From: Deltaproteobacteria bacterium
GTDB lineage: Bacteria; Myxococcota_A; Polyangia; Polyangiales; JADJMO01
Length of the DNA: 64,000 nucleotides
NCBI GenBank assembly: GCA_025363655.1
Contig: JANYDK010000040.1
Coordinates: 1 to 64,000, forward strand
Direction of reading: 5' to 3'
Shown: one piece after another, positions 27,637-36,033 of the stretch
How positions within the stretch are numbered: the stretch's first letter is position 1
How the letters are laid out: every line of letters starts with the position of its first letter
Notes under the pieces: model-generated
Databases searched by the model: none
Told to the model about the DNA's origin: nothing
The model's input: the letters and a program-made list of their open reading frames with translations, nothing else
Made by a program: the position numbers and the translations under genes

Positions 27637-28395
27637 ATGACCCTTGGCACCACCCCCTCCAAGTCCACTTCCCTCGCCACGCCGATGCTCAGCACCTTCA
27701 AGCCGACCGCCGGCGCGATGGCCGCGAGCGCCACCACCCCGATGCCGAGCGGCCTCCCCTCGCAGATGTCGATCACCGACCTCATGGGTTGGCTCTCGGT
27801 GCAGATGTCGAAGAGCGAGAGCGTCATTCGTGGCCAGATGGGCGACATCCAAGCGACCAAGGCCCAGCAGGAGAAAATCTCTCAGCTCGAGGAGCTCCTC
27901 CGCGCGCAGAAGACGGGAGCCGACGGTGACGTCGCCCATCTCCCTGCCGAGTTCGCCAACGGCACCTTCAAGAACGAGGACTGGTACAAAAACATGTCCG
28001 CCGAGGGCAAGGCGACCATCCAAGCGCTCGTCGATAAGACCAGCCAAGATCGCTACTACTACGAGCCCGGCGTCTACACGCCTGCGGGCGGCGCCTCCAT
28101 TCCCGCCGGCTTCGACGGGACCGGCAAGATTCCGCCGGGCGCCGAAGCGGTTCCCGGACAGCCGGGGCTGTACTGGACCCAGGGTGACGGGAGCGTGAAG
28201 ACGTCGGCCATCGACGACACGCTGAAGGGCCTCGACAACGAGATGTCGGCGACCGGATCCTCGAGCGAGATGCAGATGATCCAACTGCAGAGCGCGGTCA
28301 GCGCGCGCGGCCAGGCGCTCCAGCTCATCTCCAACATGATCAGCTCCTTCAACGACACGTCGAAGGCGATCATCGGCAACACGCGAGGGGGCTGA
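27637..28395 (+). CDS. Putative type III secretion EspA/SseB-like translocon filament or tip protein
   Basis: 252 residues, no signal peptide, no Cys. Ser/Thr/Ala/Pro-rich N-terminal ~45 residues, as in secreted T3SS substrates. A helix-rich region follows (SITDLMGWLSVQMSKSESVI, then MGDIQATKAQQEKISQLEEL). A Gly/Pro-rich middle leads to a C-terminal helix (LQSAVSARGQALQLISNMIS, then FNDTSKAIIGN). A long coiled coil near each end is the architecture of EspA/SseB and of needle-tip proteins. The call rests on this and on the downstream SycD-like chaperone and pore protein. The stop is directly followed by the next ATG. A non-T3SS secreted protein remains possible. Confidence 0.5.
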   Translation: MTLGTTPSKSTSLATPMLSTFKPTAGAMAASATTPMPSGLPSQMSITDLMGWLSVQMSKSESVIRGQMGDIQATKAQQEKISQLEELLRAQKTGADGDVAHLPAEFANGTFKNEDWYKNMSAEGKATIQALVDKTSQDRYYYEPGVYTPAGGASIPAGFDGTGKIPPGAEAVPGQPGLYWTQGDGSVKTSAIDDTLKGLDNEMSATGSSSEMQMIQLQSAVSARGQALQLISNMISSFNDTSKAIIGNTRGG

Positions 28396-28396
28396 G

Positions 28397-28870
28397 ATGA
28401 ACCACGAAGACAGTCGCGAGATCGTCCTCTCGCCGATGCTCGACGCGCTCGTGCGCGAAGGGATGCCGCCCCTCTCCGATCAGGAGATCGACGCCGTCTA
28501 TGGAGTCGGGCTCCAGTTCTATGCGCGCGAGCGCTGGGTCGAGGCGAGCGATCTTTTCCGCCTCCTCGTCCTCTGCAGGCCGGGCGAGCTCCGTCCCTGG
28601 CTCGGCCTCGCGGCGTGCCACGAAGCCCTCGGGGACGAGGAGCGAGCGCTCGCGCTCTACCGCGTCGCGGTCGCCACCGGCGGCGTCGGACAGCACGTCG
28701 CCAACGCCTACCTCGCGCGGCTTCTCTCCAAGCTCGGCCAACACGACGAGGCGCGGGAGATCCTCGAGACTCTCGTCGTCGACGAGTCCGACGAAGCCGC
28801 GGCCGAGCTCGTTCATCAACTGCGCTGCGCGCTCTGCGACACCCAGCCGTCGTTGGAGAGAGCGTCGTGA
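28397..28870 (+). CDS. SycD/LcrH/SscA-like TPR chaperone
   Basis: 157 residues, the same size as the class II translocator chaperones of type III secretion. Three TPR units are legible: YGVGLQFYARERWVEASDLF, then LRPWLGLAACHEALGDEERA and HVANAYLARLLSKLGQHDEA. The order Y-x-G/A-x-x-x-Y then F-x-x-L, a W-L-G-L-A-A-C-x-x-x-L-G segment, and an AYxARxLxKLGxxxEA helix is the SycD family pattern. These chaperones hold the two hydrophobic translocators in the cytoplasm before secretion. It lies directly before the pore-protein gene, overlapping it by GTGA. This is the best-supported member of the cassette. Confidence 0.72.
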   Translation: MNHEDSREIVLSPMLDALVREGMPPLSDQEIDAVYGVGLQFYARERWVEASDLFRLLVLCRPGELRPWLGLAACHEALGDEERALALYRVAVATGGVGQHVANAYLARLLSKLGQHDEAREILETLVVDESDEAAAELVHQLRCALCDTQPSLERAS

Positions 28871-29718
28871 CGCCGATTCAAGGAACGGCGCGGACGTCTT
28901 CGGCGCTCACGCAAGTACGCTCGAACGCGAACGAAGCGGTATCCGCGGTGCTTTCAGGGCCTCCTCCGCTCGTCGGAGGTATGGAGACGATCCTCGCGCG
29001 GATGGAGATCGATCGTCGGCGTTCCGGCGCCGATACTGCCGCCTCGACGGTGCATGCGGGCGAAGCGAAGCACGACACCGAGCTCCGTGAGGCACGCGAA
29101 GCCGAAGCGCGCGCCGAAGAGGCCTCGAAGCACGGAGGATTCTGGGGAAGCCTCGCGCACGATTTCGCGGTCGTCGCCGAAGTGGCGGGAGTGGTCGCAG
29201 CGGTTGGCTCGGTGGTCGCGACTGGAGGCGCTTCGGCGCCGGCGATCATCGCGCTCTCCGGCGTCGCGCTGTCGGCGTCGTCCCCGCTCGTGACCAAAGT
29301 CACGGGCAGCGAAAAGCTCGGTGCGGCGGCGATGTGGACGGGCCTCGGCCTGTCGCTCGCAGCTGGCGGCTACACGCTCTTCGCCGGCGGTCTCTCGAAT
29401 CCGACGGTCTCGAAGACTGCCGCGACCCTCACATCGTGGACGATCGCCGCCCAAGGCTCGGCGACCGTGGTGTCGGGCGGCGCGACCATCGTGCAGAAGC
29501 GATATGAAGGTGACGTCGCCGACGAACAAGCGAACGCCCTCGCGATGACCGGTCGCGCAAAGCGAACGCAGCAAGAGGTCGAGGACGCGATCGAGAAGCT
29601 GAAGGAGCTCGAAGCCTCGGTGCAACGAGCCATCATGGCGATCACGCAGGGCGGTGACGCGATGGACGCCACCAAGTCGTCGATCGTCGGTCACCTCGGA
29701 AGGAGCCTCGGAGCATGA
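28867..29718 (+). CDS. Putative YopB/IpaB/SseC-like translocon pore protein
   Basis: 283 residues from the GTG at 28867 overlapping the chaperone stop. No signal peptide. Two hydrophobic stretches separated by a short polar loop: about 103-138 (VVAEVAGVVAAVGSVVATGG, then APAIIALSGVALSASS) and about 152-172 (AAMWTGLGLSLAAGGYTLFA). They are flanked by an amphipathic coiled coil before (TELREAREAEARAEEASKHG) and after (QEVEDAIEKLKELEASVQRA). This helical-hairpin layout is that of T3SS major translocators. It is shorter than SseC (about 480) or YopB (about 400). Proteins of the XaxA/pore-toxin type share such features and are the main alternative. Confidence 0.6.
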   Translation: MTPIQGTARTSSALTQVRSNANEAVSAVLSGPPPLVGGMETILARMEIDRRRSGADTAASTVHAGEAKHDTELREAREAEARAEEASKHGGFWGSLAHDFAVVAEVAGVVAAVGSVVATGGASAPAIIALSGVALSASSPLVTKVTGSEKLGAAAMWTGLGLSLAAGGYTLFAGGLSNPTVSKTAATLTSWTIAAQGSATVVSGGATIVQKRYEGDVADEQANALAMTGRAKRTQQEVEDAIEKLKELEASVQRAIMAITQGGDAMDATKSSIVGHLGRSLGA

Positions 29719-30434
29719 ACCCGCAGAACGTCGGCCGCGCCACTGCGGTCACCCAACAGAGCTTTCGAACCGAGGGGCCGGCGAAGACCGCGCTTCCGAC
29801 CGGAGCCGCCGTCCTGCCCGGCGGTTCGGCGAGCATCGAGGTGCTGGCCGCCATCCTCTCGATGGACTCTTCGAAGATGCAGCAGCGTCTCGCCCGCGAA
29901 TGTCAGAAGACCGCCAACGAAGCGCAGCTCACCGAGCTGGAAAATCAGGTCCAGTCTCTGCGCGAGAAGGCCAACGACGTGCGCGACGAGGGCCTGCTCT
30001 CCGGCAGTCTGTCGATCGCTGGTGGCGCACTGACGATGGCCGGAGCCGCGTCCAGCGCCGACAGCGCCGACGCACGCATCGCCGGAGACGAGGCAAACGG
30101 CGCCAACGCGCCTACCGCAGCGCTCGACCGTGGAGAGGCCCGCTACCTCAATGCGCAGTCGGCGCGCGAGGCGCGAATGACGGCCGCGGGCGGGCTCCTC
30201 ACCGGGGTCGCGGGGCCGGCAGCCAAGGCCACGTTCGTCGCGGCCGGCGATCGCGCCGATGCCAACGCCAGCGAGGCGGCCAAACAGGCGAAGGTGCACG
30301 AGAGCGCGAAGGACGAATACGCGAGCATGGTGCGCGACGCGCAACAGTCGATCGAGAAGGCGATGCAGGCCATTCAAGCGTTCGCCGCCGAGCACGCCGC
30401 GACGACTCGCGCGATCCTCCAGCACGGGGCATGA
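29715..30434 (+). CDS. Putative YopD/SseD-like second translocator
   Basis: 239 residues, ATG at 29715 overlapping the upstream stop (ATGA). Disordered N-terminus, then a coiled coil (ECQKTANEAQLTELENQVQS, continuing LREKANDVRDEG). Two Ala/Gly-rich moderately hydrophobic helices follow (LLSGSLSIAGGALTMAGAAS near 95-114 and AAGGLLTGVAGPAAKATFVA near 155-175), then a C-terminal amphipathic helix (MVRDAQQSIEKAMQAIQAFA). This resembles the minor hydrophobic translocators that partner the pore protein. Last gene of the unit; two overlapping hairpins follow before the convergent mevalonate operon. Confidence 0.55.
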   Translation: MNPQNVGRATAVTQQSFRTEGPAKTALPTGAAVLPGGSASIEVLAAILSMDSSKMQQRLARECQKTANEAQLTELENQVQSLREKANDVRDEGLLSGSLSIAGGALTMAGAASSADSADARIAGDEANGANAPTAALDRGEARYLNAQSAREARMTAAGGLLTGVAGPAAKATFVAAGDRADANASEAAKQAKVHESAKDEYASMVRDAQQSIEKAMQAIQAFAAEHAATTRAILQHGA

Positions 30435-30436
30435 AT

Positions 30437-30461
30437 ACATAGCACAACTATGTAGTTGTGC
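30437..30461. terminator. Overlapping, mutually exclusive hairpins between convergent operons
   Basis: GCACAAC-TATGTA-GTTGTGC (30442-30461) is a perfect 7-bp hairpin. ACATAG-CACAA-CTATGT (30437-30453) is a second, overlapping one. They occupy the 47-nt gap between the stops of the translocator gene and HMG-CoA reductase. There is no T-run, so termination may be rho-assisted or the hairpins may simply block read-through. Confidence 0.5.
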
Positions 30462-30481
30462 AGCCGCCTCCGCGCGGCGAT

Positions 30482-31786
30482 TCACTCGGCCGTGGCGGCG
30501 CTTCCGATGACGGCGGTGTCGTGCGCGAGGATGCGGCGCGCGCCCTCGAGGCTGATGTCGCCGAGCTCTACCATTCGCTCGGCGACGCGCTCGACCATCT
30601 CGTTGGCGGCGCCGGCGGCGATGGCGACGGTGCGAGCATGCAACGCCATGTGACCACGTTGGATGCCATCGCTGGCGAGAGCGCGCAGTGCCGCGAGGTT
30701 CGACGCGAGCCCGACGGTGGCGGCGATCATCGCCAGGTCGGTGGCGCCCTGCGCGCCGCTCATCTTCAACGCCAGACGCGCGGTCGGGTGGATACGGAGC
30801 GTGCCGCCGACCACGCCGAGCGCGAGGGGAAGCTCGAGCTTGCCGACCAAGTGAGCGCCTTCGCGGCGCCAAATCGCCAGCGGCTGGTATCGTCCCTCAC
30901 GCGCAGCGTAGGCGTGCGCACCCGCCTCGACGGCGCGCCAGTCGTTGCCGGTGGCGATGACGACGGCATCGATGCCGTTCATGATGCCCTTGTTGTGCGT
31001 GGCCGCTCGATACGGATCGAGCTCGGCGAAGCGCGAGCCCTCTTCCATGCCCCGCGCGACGTCGACGCCCGACATGTTGTCGGTGGCGAGCTGCTCCATC
31101 GGCACCGAGCAGCGGACGCGCACTCGACGGCGATCGCACAGGTTCGAGAGGATGCGAAAGCCGACGCGTGCGTGGGCGAGCTCGGCGAGGCGGCCGCCGA
31201 TGGCTTCGGCGATGCTGTTGACGAGGTTCGCGCCCATCGCGTCGCGGCAATCGACGTGGACGTCGACGACGATCATCCGATCGCTCGGCTCGCCGAGGAC
31301 GCGCACCACGACGTCGCGTGCCCCACCGCCGCGGGCGACGAGCCCGGGAACGGCACGGTCGGCGAGGGCGAGGATTTCACTCTTGGCAGCGAGGACGCAC
31401 GCGCGCGCCTCTTCCGGAGCGTCGACGTCGAGGAGTTGGATTTGCGCGGCGACGATCGGCTCGTCGGCGTCGGCGGTGAACCCGCCACCTTGGCGGACGA
31501 TACGAGCCGCATTCGAAGCGGCGGCGACGACCGAAGGCTCTTCGATGACCATCGGCGCGATCACGTCCCGCCCGTTCATGCGCACGTTGAGCGTGGCAGC
31601 GAACGGCAGCGTGTAGACGCCGATGACGTTCTCGACCGACTTGTCGCTGGTGCCGACGTCGAGCCCGCCGCGCGCAGAGGCGGCGTCGAACTCGTGGGGC
31701 GCGATGTCGGTGGCCTCGGCGACGAGGCGACGGCGTTCGTCGACGGAGTGCTTGAAGAAACCGGGAATACGAGACGTGCGGGCCAT
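30482..31786 (-). CDS. mvaA: HMG-CoA reductase, class II type
   Basis: 434 residues from the ATG at 31786 with GGAAG upstream. Reduces HMG-CoA to mevalonate, the committed step of the mevalonate pathway. Length and residues match the class II enzymes: Glu83 in VIEEPSVVAAASN, Lys266 in THNKGIMNG, Asp282 in ATGNDWRAVEAGA and the catalytic His379 in QRGHMALHARTVA. Cofactor preference is not readable. Unlike class I there is no membrane domain. It is last in the five-gene isoprenoid operon, one base after the phosphomevalonate kinase stop. HMG-CoA synthase is not in the window. Confidence 0.94.
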   Translation of the reverse strand: MARTSRIPGFFKHSVDERRRLVAEATDIAPHEFDAASARGGLDVGTSDKSVENVIGVYTLPFAATLNVRMNGRDVIAPMVIEEPSVVAAASNAARIVRQGGGFTADADEPIVAAQIQLLDVDAPEEARACVLAAKSEILALADRAVPGLVARGGGARDVVVRVLGEPSDRMIVVDVHVDCRDAMGANLVNSIAEAIGGRLAELAHARVGFRILSNLCDRRRVRVRCSVPMEQLATDNMSGVDVARGMEEGSRFAELDPYRAATHNKGIMNGIDAVVIATGNDWRAVEAGAHAYAAREGRYQPLAIWRREGAHLVGKLELPLALGVVGGTLRIHPTARLALKMSGAQGATDLAMIAATVGLASNLAALRALASDGIQRGHMALHARTVAIAAGAANEMVERVAERMVELGDISLEGARRILAHDTAVIGSAATAE

Positions 31787-31787
31787 T

Positions 31788-32747
31788 TCACTTCCGTTCC
31801 GAGCCCACCAAGTTGCCATCTCCGGAGGGAGTAGGCCCGAGGTGGACGCCAACTGAGGAGAGACCGAGCGAGAGAGCTGTGAGACCGGCCTCGCCGAGCG
31901 CCTGGGTCTCGTGGTCGGTCGGCGCGCGGGCGGAAAGCCACACGATCGTGTCCCCACCCCCCGCTCCGGAGGGGAGCAGCACGACCGATCCGCGATTTTC
32001 AGGCACGGCGACGCGATTGAGCAGGCTACGTGCCAAGGTCACGTCGGGCGGGACGAGGGGGAGCTCGAGCGCTTGCCCGAGCCTGCCGAGCCCGTCGACG
32101 TGTGCTTCTGCGGCCTCGAGGAACCCATCGACGTCGCCGCGTCCGAACATGGCCCGACCTCGTTCGGCGGCGTCGAGGATGATGCGCATCGCTTCGTCGA
32201 CGGCCGGCAGGTGGCGTCGTTCGGCCAGGCGATCGAGGGAGTTCGAGGTGCGCGCCGAAGCACGAGCCGCGAACGCGCGCATCACCAGACCTGCAGGAAA
32301 CGTGAGCGGATCGACTTGGAGGCGACTCGGGCGCGAGATGGCGACGACGCCGCCGAAGACGGCCGCAGCGACGTCGCCCCCCGAACCGCGCGGCTGCACT
32401 TCGCGGTGGGCCGTGAGTGCGTCTCGGAAAATGCGCGGGCGTTCGGCGGCGAGGTCTCCGCCACCGACGACGACGAGCGCAGCGGCGGCGGCGACGACGG
32501 CAGCGGCGCTCGATCCGAGGCCGAGCTTTCGTCCGTCGAGCTCGAGGTCGCTCGTGTCGACGCGCGGAGGCTCTACCGAAAGCCGACGGGCGAGGGCATC
32601 GACCTCGGCGGTGAGCTTGCCTTCGGCGCCAGCGCCGACTTGCGCGCGCGCGTAGCGATCGACGGCGACGACGATCGCCGGAGCGCCTTCGAGCACGCCA
32701 TAGGCGCCCGTGAGGAACAGTTTTCCCGGCGCAAGCGTGGTGATCAT
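31788..32747 (-). CDS. Phosphomevalonate kinase (GHMP family)
   Basis: 319 residues from the ATG at 32747, which overlaps the upstream stop as ATGA. GHMP-kinase signatures: N-terminal TTLAPGKLFLTGAYGVLEG, ATP loop KLGLGSSAAAVVAAAA, and the C-terminal Gly loop LPSGAGGGDTIVWLSA, where GAGGGD is the mark of phosphomevalonate kinases (mevalonate kinases have TGGGGG). It converts mevalonate 5-phosphate to the diphosphate. The pathway order of the neighbours supports the call. Confidence 0.88.
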   Translation of the reverse strand: MITTLAPGKLFLTGAYGVLEGAPAIVVAVDRYARAQVGAGAEGKLTAEVDALARRLSVEPPRVDTSDLELDGRKLGLGSSAAAVVAAAAALVVVGGGDLAAERPRIFRDALTAHREVQPRGSGGDVAAAVFGGVVAISRPSRLQVDPLTFPAGLVMRAFAARASARTSNSLDRLAERRHLPAVDEAMRIILDAAERGRAMFGRGDVDGFLEAAEAHVDGLGRLGQALELPLVPPDVTLARSLLNRVAVPENRGSVVLLPSGAGGGDTIVWLSARAPTDHETQALGEAGLTALSLGLSSVGVHLGPTPSGDGNLVGSERK

Positions 32748-33718
32748 GACGGCTCGTCCATGGTGCGCGCGCCTTCGCCAGGACGCGTGATGATGGTTCG
32801 CACCGCGAGGGGGCGTAGTTTCAACTCGACCGTCTCCGCGTCGCGCGCGTCGCAGAGCACCTTCACGTGCGGACCGGCGTCGATCGTGAAATAGGCCGCG
32901 ATGCCCTCTTTTCGCAGCGATCGTACGGTCTCGATGAGCTCGAGCGTGCGCCCCGTCCAGTAGACGATGCCGGGACCCGCCGCGAGCGCGCACGCGTGCA
33001 TGCGGAGCGCGCTCGCTTCGGCGGCGACCCCTAGCCGCTCCAAATCGCGTGCGAGGACGGCCTCGCGTACTTCGCGCGCCAGCTCGGGCGCGTCGGCGAC
33101 CCAGGCCTCGTAGTAAGGGCTGCTCGTGCGCGTGCGCTCCATCGCCGTCGTCGACGAGATTGGTTTCGCCGAGGTCGTCACCGCAGCGACGACCACGCGG
33201 AGCTCCCAGTGCGACGAGCTGGCGAGCGGCATGGCGGCGGCGTCGTCTTCCGTGCCGAGACCGACGAAGCCGCCGAAGATGCTCCGCGCAGCGCTCGCCG
33301 AAGCGCGACGGGCGACGCGGCTGAGGGCGACGTCGTCGAGCGAGAGACCGAGCGCCTTCGTCGCTGCCCGAGCCAACGCGGCGAACCCCGATGCGCTCGA
33401 GGCGAGCCCGGAAGCGGTGGGAAAATCGTTGTCGCTGACGACGCGCGCGCGTGCTCGCGTCTCGGCGTGGGCGCGGAGCTCGTCGAGCAACTTCGTCACG
33501 CGCTCGAGCGGCGTCCCCTTCGTTTCGTTGCCACCGAGCACGAAGACGTCGTGCTCGAGGTCGTCGTCGAAGGTCACGCTCGTGCGCGTCGTGAGCCCTG
33601 AGAGAGTGATCGAGACGCTCGGCGTCGCCGGGACGTTGCCGGGAACACCTCTTTTTCCCCAGTATTTCGCGAGTGCGATGTTGGGCGAGGCCACGCTGGT
33701 CGACGAACGCGCGCTCAT
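32744..33718 (-). CDS. mvaD: Diphosphomevalonate decarboxylase
   Basis: 324 residues, ATG at 33718 overlapping the mevalonate kinase stop. GHMP-type enzyme making isopentenyl diphosphate with loss of CO2 and use of ATP. Family marks: SPNIALAKYWGKRG, then NVPATPSVSITLSGL, the ATP loop TASGLASSASGFAALA and the catalytic Asp segment near FTIDAGPHVKVL. The central RSIFGGFVGLG fits the phosphate-binding helix. Full length for bacterial MvaD. The 3' end overlaps phosphomevalonate kinase by ATGA. Confidence 0.95.
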   Translation of the reverse strand: MSARSSTSVASPNIALAKYWGKRGVPGNVPATPSVSITLSGLTTRTSVTFDDDLEHDVFVLGGNETKGTPLERVTKLLDELRAHAETRARARVVSDNDFPTASGLASSASGFAALARAATKALGLSLDDVALSRVARRASASAARSIFGGFVGLGTEDDAAAMPLASSSHWELRVVVAAVTTSAKPISSTTAMERTRTSSPYYEAWVADAPELAREVREAVLARDLERLGVAAEASALRMHACALAAGPGIVYWTGRTLELIETVRSLRKEGIAAYFTIDAGPHVKVLCDARDAETVELKLRPLAVRTIITRPGEGARTMDEPS

Positions 33719-34776
33719 CGAGTGGCCTCTGAAGACTCTTCAGACTCAGAAGACTCTGATGACTGTGCAGACCCTGCGGACTCGGAGAGGAGAATGACCG
33801 GAGCGGTCGCTGCGATGCGGGCGACGAAGCCGGTGAGCCCGATGCCGCGCCACGCTTCGACGATCGCGTCGCCGCAGCCAGGAGCGAGCGCGATCGCGCA
33901 GCCGCCTCCACCACCACCCGTCAGCTTCGCACCTTCGGCGCCCGTCTTTCGCGCGACGTCGCAGGCGCGCTCGAGGAGCTCGGAGGAAACCATGAGCGAG
34001 GCGAGGAGCGCGTGGTTGAGGTCCATCAGACGACCGACCTCGTAGAGCCGCCCCGCTTCGAGCGCCGCTTGCCCCTTCTTCGCCAGCTGATCGATGCCGT
34101 CGAAGGTGCGCTCGACCACCTGCGGACGACGGGCGAGCTGCCGCGCGACCTGTTCGACCATCGCCTTCGTCGACGACGGTTCGCCGGTGAAGGCGACGGC
34201 GAGCTCGAGCGGCTCGGGAAAGCGGATGGGCTTCGGCGGCTCACCCTTGCGGAAGGCGAGCACGCCCCCGAGCGTTGCCGCTGCGACGTCGACGCCGCTC
34301 GGATTGCCGTGAAATACGCGCTCCCACGCGGTCGCGCCCATTCGCACCGCTTCGTCATCGAGGCGACGCCCGACGGCGCGAGCGACGGCGCGGACGACCG
34401 AGACACCGATTGCCGCCGAGCAACCGAGGCCCGCCGCGCCAGGCACCTGCACATCGACGGAGGTCTGCACACCGACGCAGGCTTCGACGCCGACTGCTTC
34501 GAGGCCGACCGCTTCGAGAATGGCCCGATAGCCACGCGCGACCTCGTCCTCTTCACCCTCGTCACCCTTGCTGCTCCCGGTGGATGCGAGCGTGGCGACG
34601 CGTCCCCAAGGGGCGAGCGTGAGCGTCGAGGGCCCATCTCCGACGACGGCGCGTGCGGTGGCGCCGCGATCGAGGGCAGCGGCGATGGCCAGGCGGCCGT
34701 GCACGACGGCGTGTTCCCCGAAGAGGATGACCTTGGCGAAGGCGGTGTCGCGGGTGGAGCTCACTTCGCTCATCAC
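33715..34776 (-). CDS. Mevalonate kinase
   Basis: 353 residues. GHMP kinase with substrate-binding KVILFGEHAVVHG at the N-terminus, ATP loop VPGAAGLGCSAAIGVSV and C-terminal loop KLTGGGGGGCAIAL, the TGGGGGG form of mevalonate kinases. It phosphorylates mevalonate at C5. The last ~23 residues (SESAGSAQSSESSESEESSE and following) are encoded by a 9-nt tandem repeat and lie outside the normal family fold. The ATG at 34776 overlaps the prenyl synthase stop as ATGA, and the stop overlaps mvaD in the same way. Confidence 0.92.
   Translation of the reverse strand: MMSEVSSTRDTAFAKVILFGEHAVVHGRLAIAAALDRGATARAVVGDGPSTLTLAPWGRVATLASTGSSKGDEGEEDEVARGYRAILEAVGLEAVGVEACVGVQTSVDVQVPGAAGLGCSAAIGVSVVRAVARAVGRRLDDEAVRMGATAWERVFHGNPSGVDVAAATLGGVLAFRKGEPPKPIRFPEPLELAVAFTGEPSSTKAMVEQVARQLARRPQVVERTFDGIDQLAKKGQAALEAGRLYEVGRLMDLNHALLASLMVSSELLERACDVARKTGAEGAKLTGGGGGGCAIALAPGCGDAIVEAWRGIGLTGFVARIAATAPVILLSESAGSAQSSESSESEESSEATR
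33733..33786. repeat. Six 9-nt tandem repeats in the 3' end of the mevalonate kinase gene
   Basis: Units on the plus strand: AGACTCTTC, AGACTCAGA, AGACTCTGA, TGACTGTGC, AGACCCTGC, GGACTCGGA. The period is 9, so the reading frame is preserved and the encoded tail is Ser/Glu-rich. It lies just before the coupled mvaD start. Confidence 0.75.
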
Positions 34777-35870
34777 GCTCTTCTCCGCGTCAGCATTCCC
34801 GCGAGGCCACGGAGGGCGAGGCTGCCGGCGTGATCGAGCGCGGCGTCGTCGAGCACCGAGAGGCCCTGTTCGAGGAGCGCCTGCAATTTTCCTTCGACGG
34901 CCGCGCGTGCGCCGCTGCGCTCGAAGAGACCCATCGTCCAGAGCACGTCATCGTTGGTCAGCGGACGACCCAAGACCGCCAGGAGTTGGGCACGTTCCGC
35001 GCTGCTCGCGAGGGCGAGAGTTTCGGTGACCAGCGCCGTTCGCTTGCGCGCACGCAAGTCGCTCCCGACAGGTTTTCCCGTTTCGGCGGGATCGCCGAAG
35101 GTTCCCAGCAAATCGTCCCGGAGCTGGAAGGCGACGCCGATCGGATCGGCGAATCGACGAAGCGCCTCGCGCGCATCTCCATTGGCACGCGCGAGGAGTG
35201 CGCCGAGCTCGACTGGGCCGCGCACCGTGTAGCTACCGGTCTTCAAGGCATGCATGCGATTGACCGCGTCGACGTCGTCGGCGGCGAGCGTGAGGTCGAT
35301 GGCCTGTCCGAGGACGACCTCTTCGTGCACGCGTGCGAAGGCGATGGTGGCCTCACGGACGACGTCGGCGGGTGCGTCGATCTCGGCGACGATGCGCTGG
35401 GCGAGCGCACTGCCGTAGTCGCCGGCGAGCACGGCCGCCGAGGCGCCGAGGTGCGCGTCGCCATGACGCTCGGCGAGCTCGACGTGCACGGCCTTGCCGC
35501 CGCGGCGTGTCGCGTCGCCATCCATCCAGTCGTCGTGGATGAGGAAGTAGGCCTGCAAGATCTCCCACGCGGCACCGATGTCGAGGACGCTCGACTCGAT
35601 GACGTCGCGCGCGCCACCACAGGCTCGGTGCGCGGCGACGAGCAACGCCGGCCGGAATCGCTTGCCGCCTCGCCGCACCAAGCCAGCGAGCGCCGCTACG
35701 ACATGCTCTGCGCCGGTGGCGAACATCGCACGCATTGCAGCGGCCCCGAGGTGCTGCTCGAGGCGCACATCGACGGCCGCGCGGACCTCGGCGAGCAGCG
35801 CTTCGGCGGCGAGCGCTTCGGCTGCGACGGCGGAGGGATGGGCCCCTCGTGGGTCGATCGGCGACGACAT
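34773..35870 (-). CDS. Polyprenyl diphosphate synthase (FPP/GGPP type)
   Basis: 365 residues. Trans-prenyltransferase that condenses isopentenyl diphosphate with allylic diphosphates. First Asp-rich motif HDDWMDGD (near 112-119) in the compact DDxxD form; second motif QLRDDLLGTFGD (near 248-259). The substrate-binding GGKRFRPALL is near 68-77. Residues just before the first motif (AWEILQAYFLIHDD) set chain length; the Tyr-Phe pair suggests a C15-C20 product, though not reliably. First gene of the minus-strand isoprenoid operon; its stop overlaps the mevalonate kinase start. Promoter region shared with divergent idi. Confidence 0.92.
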   Translation of the reverse strand: MSSPIDPRGAHPSAVAAEALAAEALLAEVRAAVDVRLEQHLGAAAMRAMFATGAEHVVAALAGLVRRGGKRFRPALLVAAHRACGGARDVIESSVLDIGAAWEILQAYFLIHDDWMDGDATRRGGKAVHVELAERHGDAHLGASAAVLAGDYGSALAQRIVAEIDAPADVVREATIAFARVHEEVVLGQAIDLTLAADDVDAVNRMHALKTGSYTVRGPVELGALLARANGDAREALRRFADPIGVAFQLRDDLLGTFGDPAETGKPVGSDLRARKRTALVTETLALASSAERAQLLAVLGRPLTNDDVLWTMGLFERSGARAAVEGKLQALLEQGLSVLDDAALDHAGSLALRGLAGMLTRRRA

Positions 35871-36033
35871 CGACGAGGTACTCCGTTCCTCCAGGCATGA
35901 CGCGAGCGCGTCGACTTCCTGCTCTCGCGAAGCTAGGTTGCCGGTGCTTGTCCGTCAACCCGACCAGCCCATCGTTCTTCAACAAACTCCGCTACTTTCA
36001 GATTTCTTTGAAGAATTCAACGGACTTGGACGT

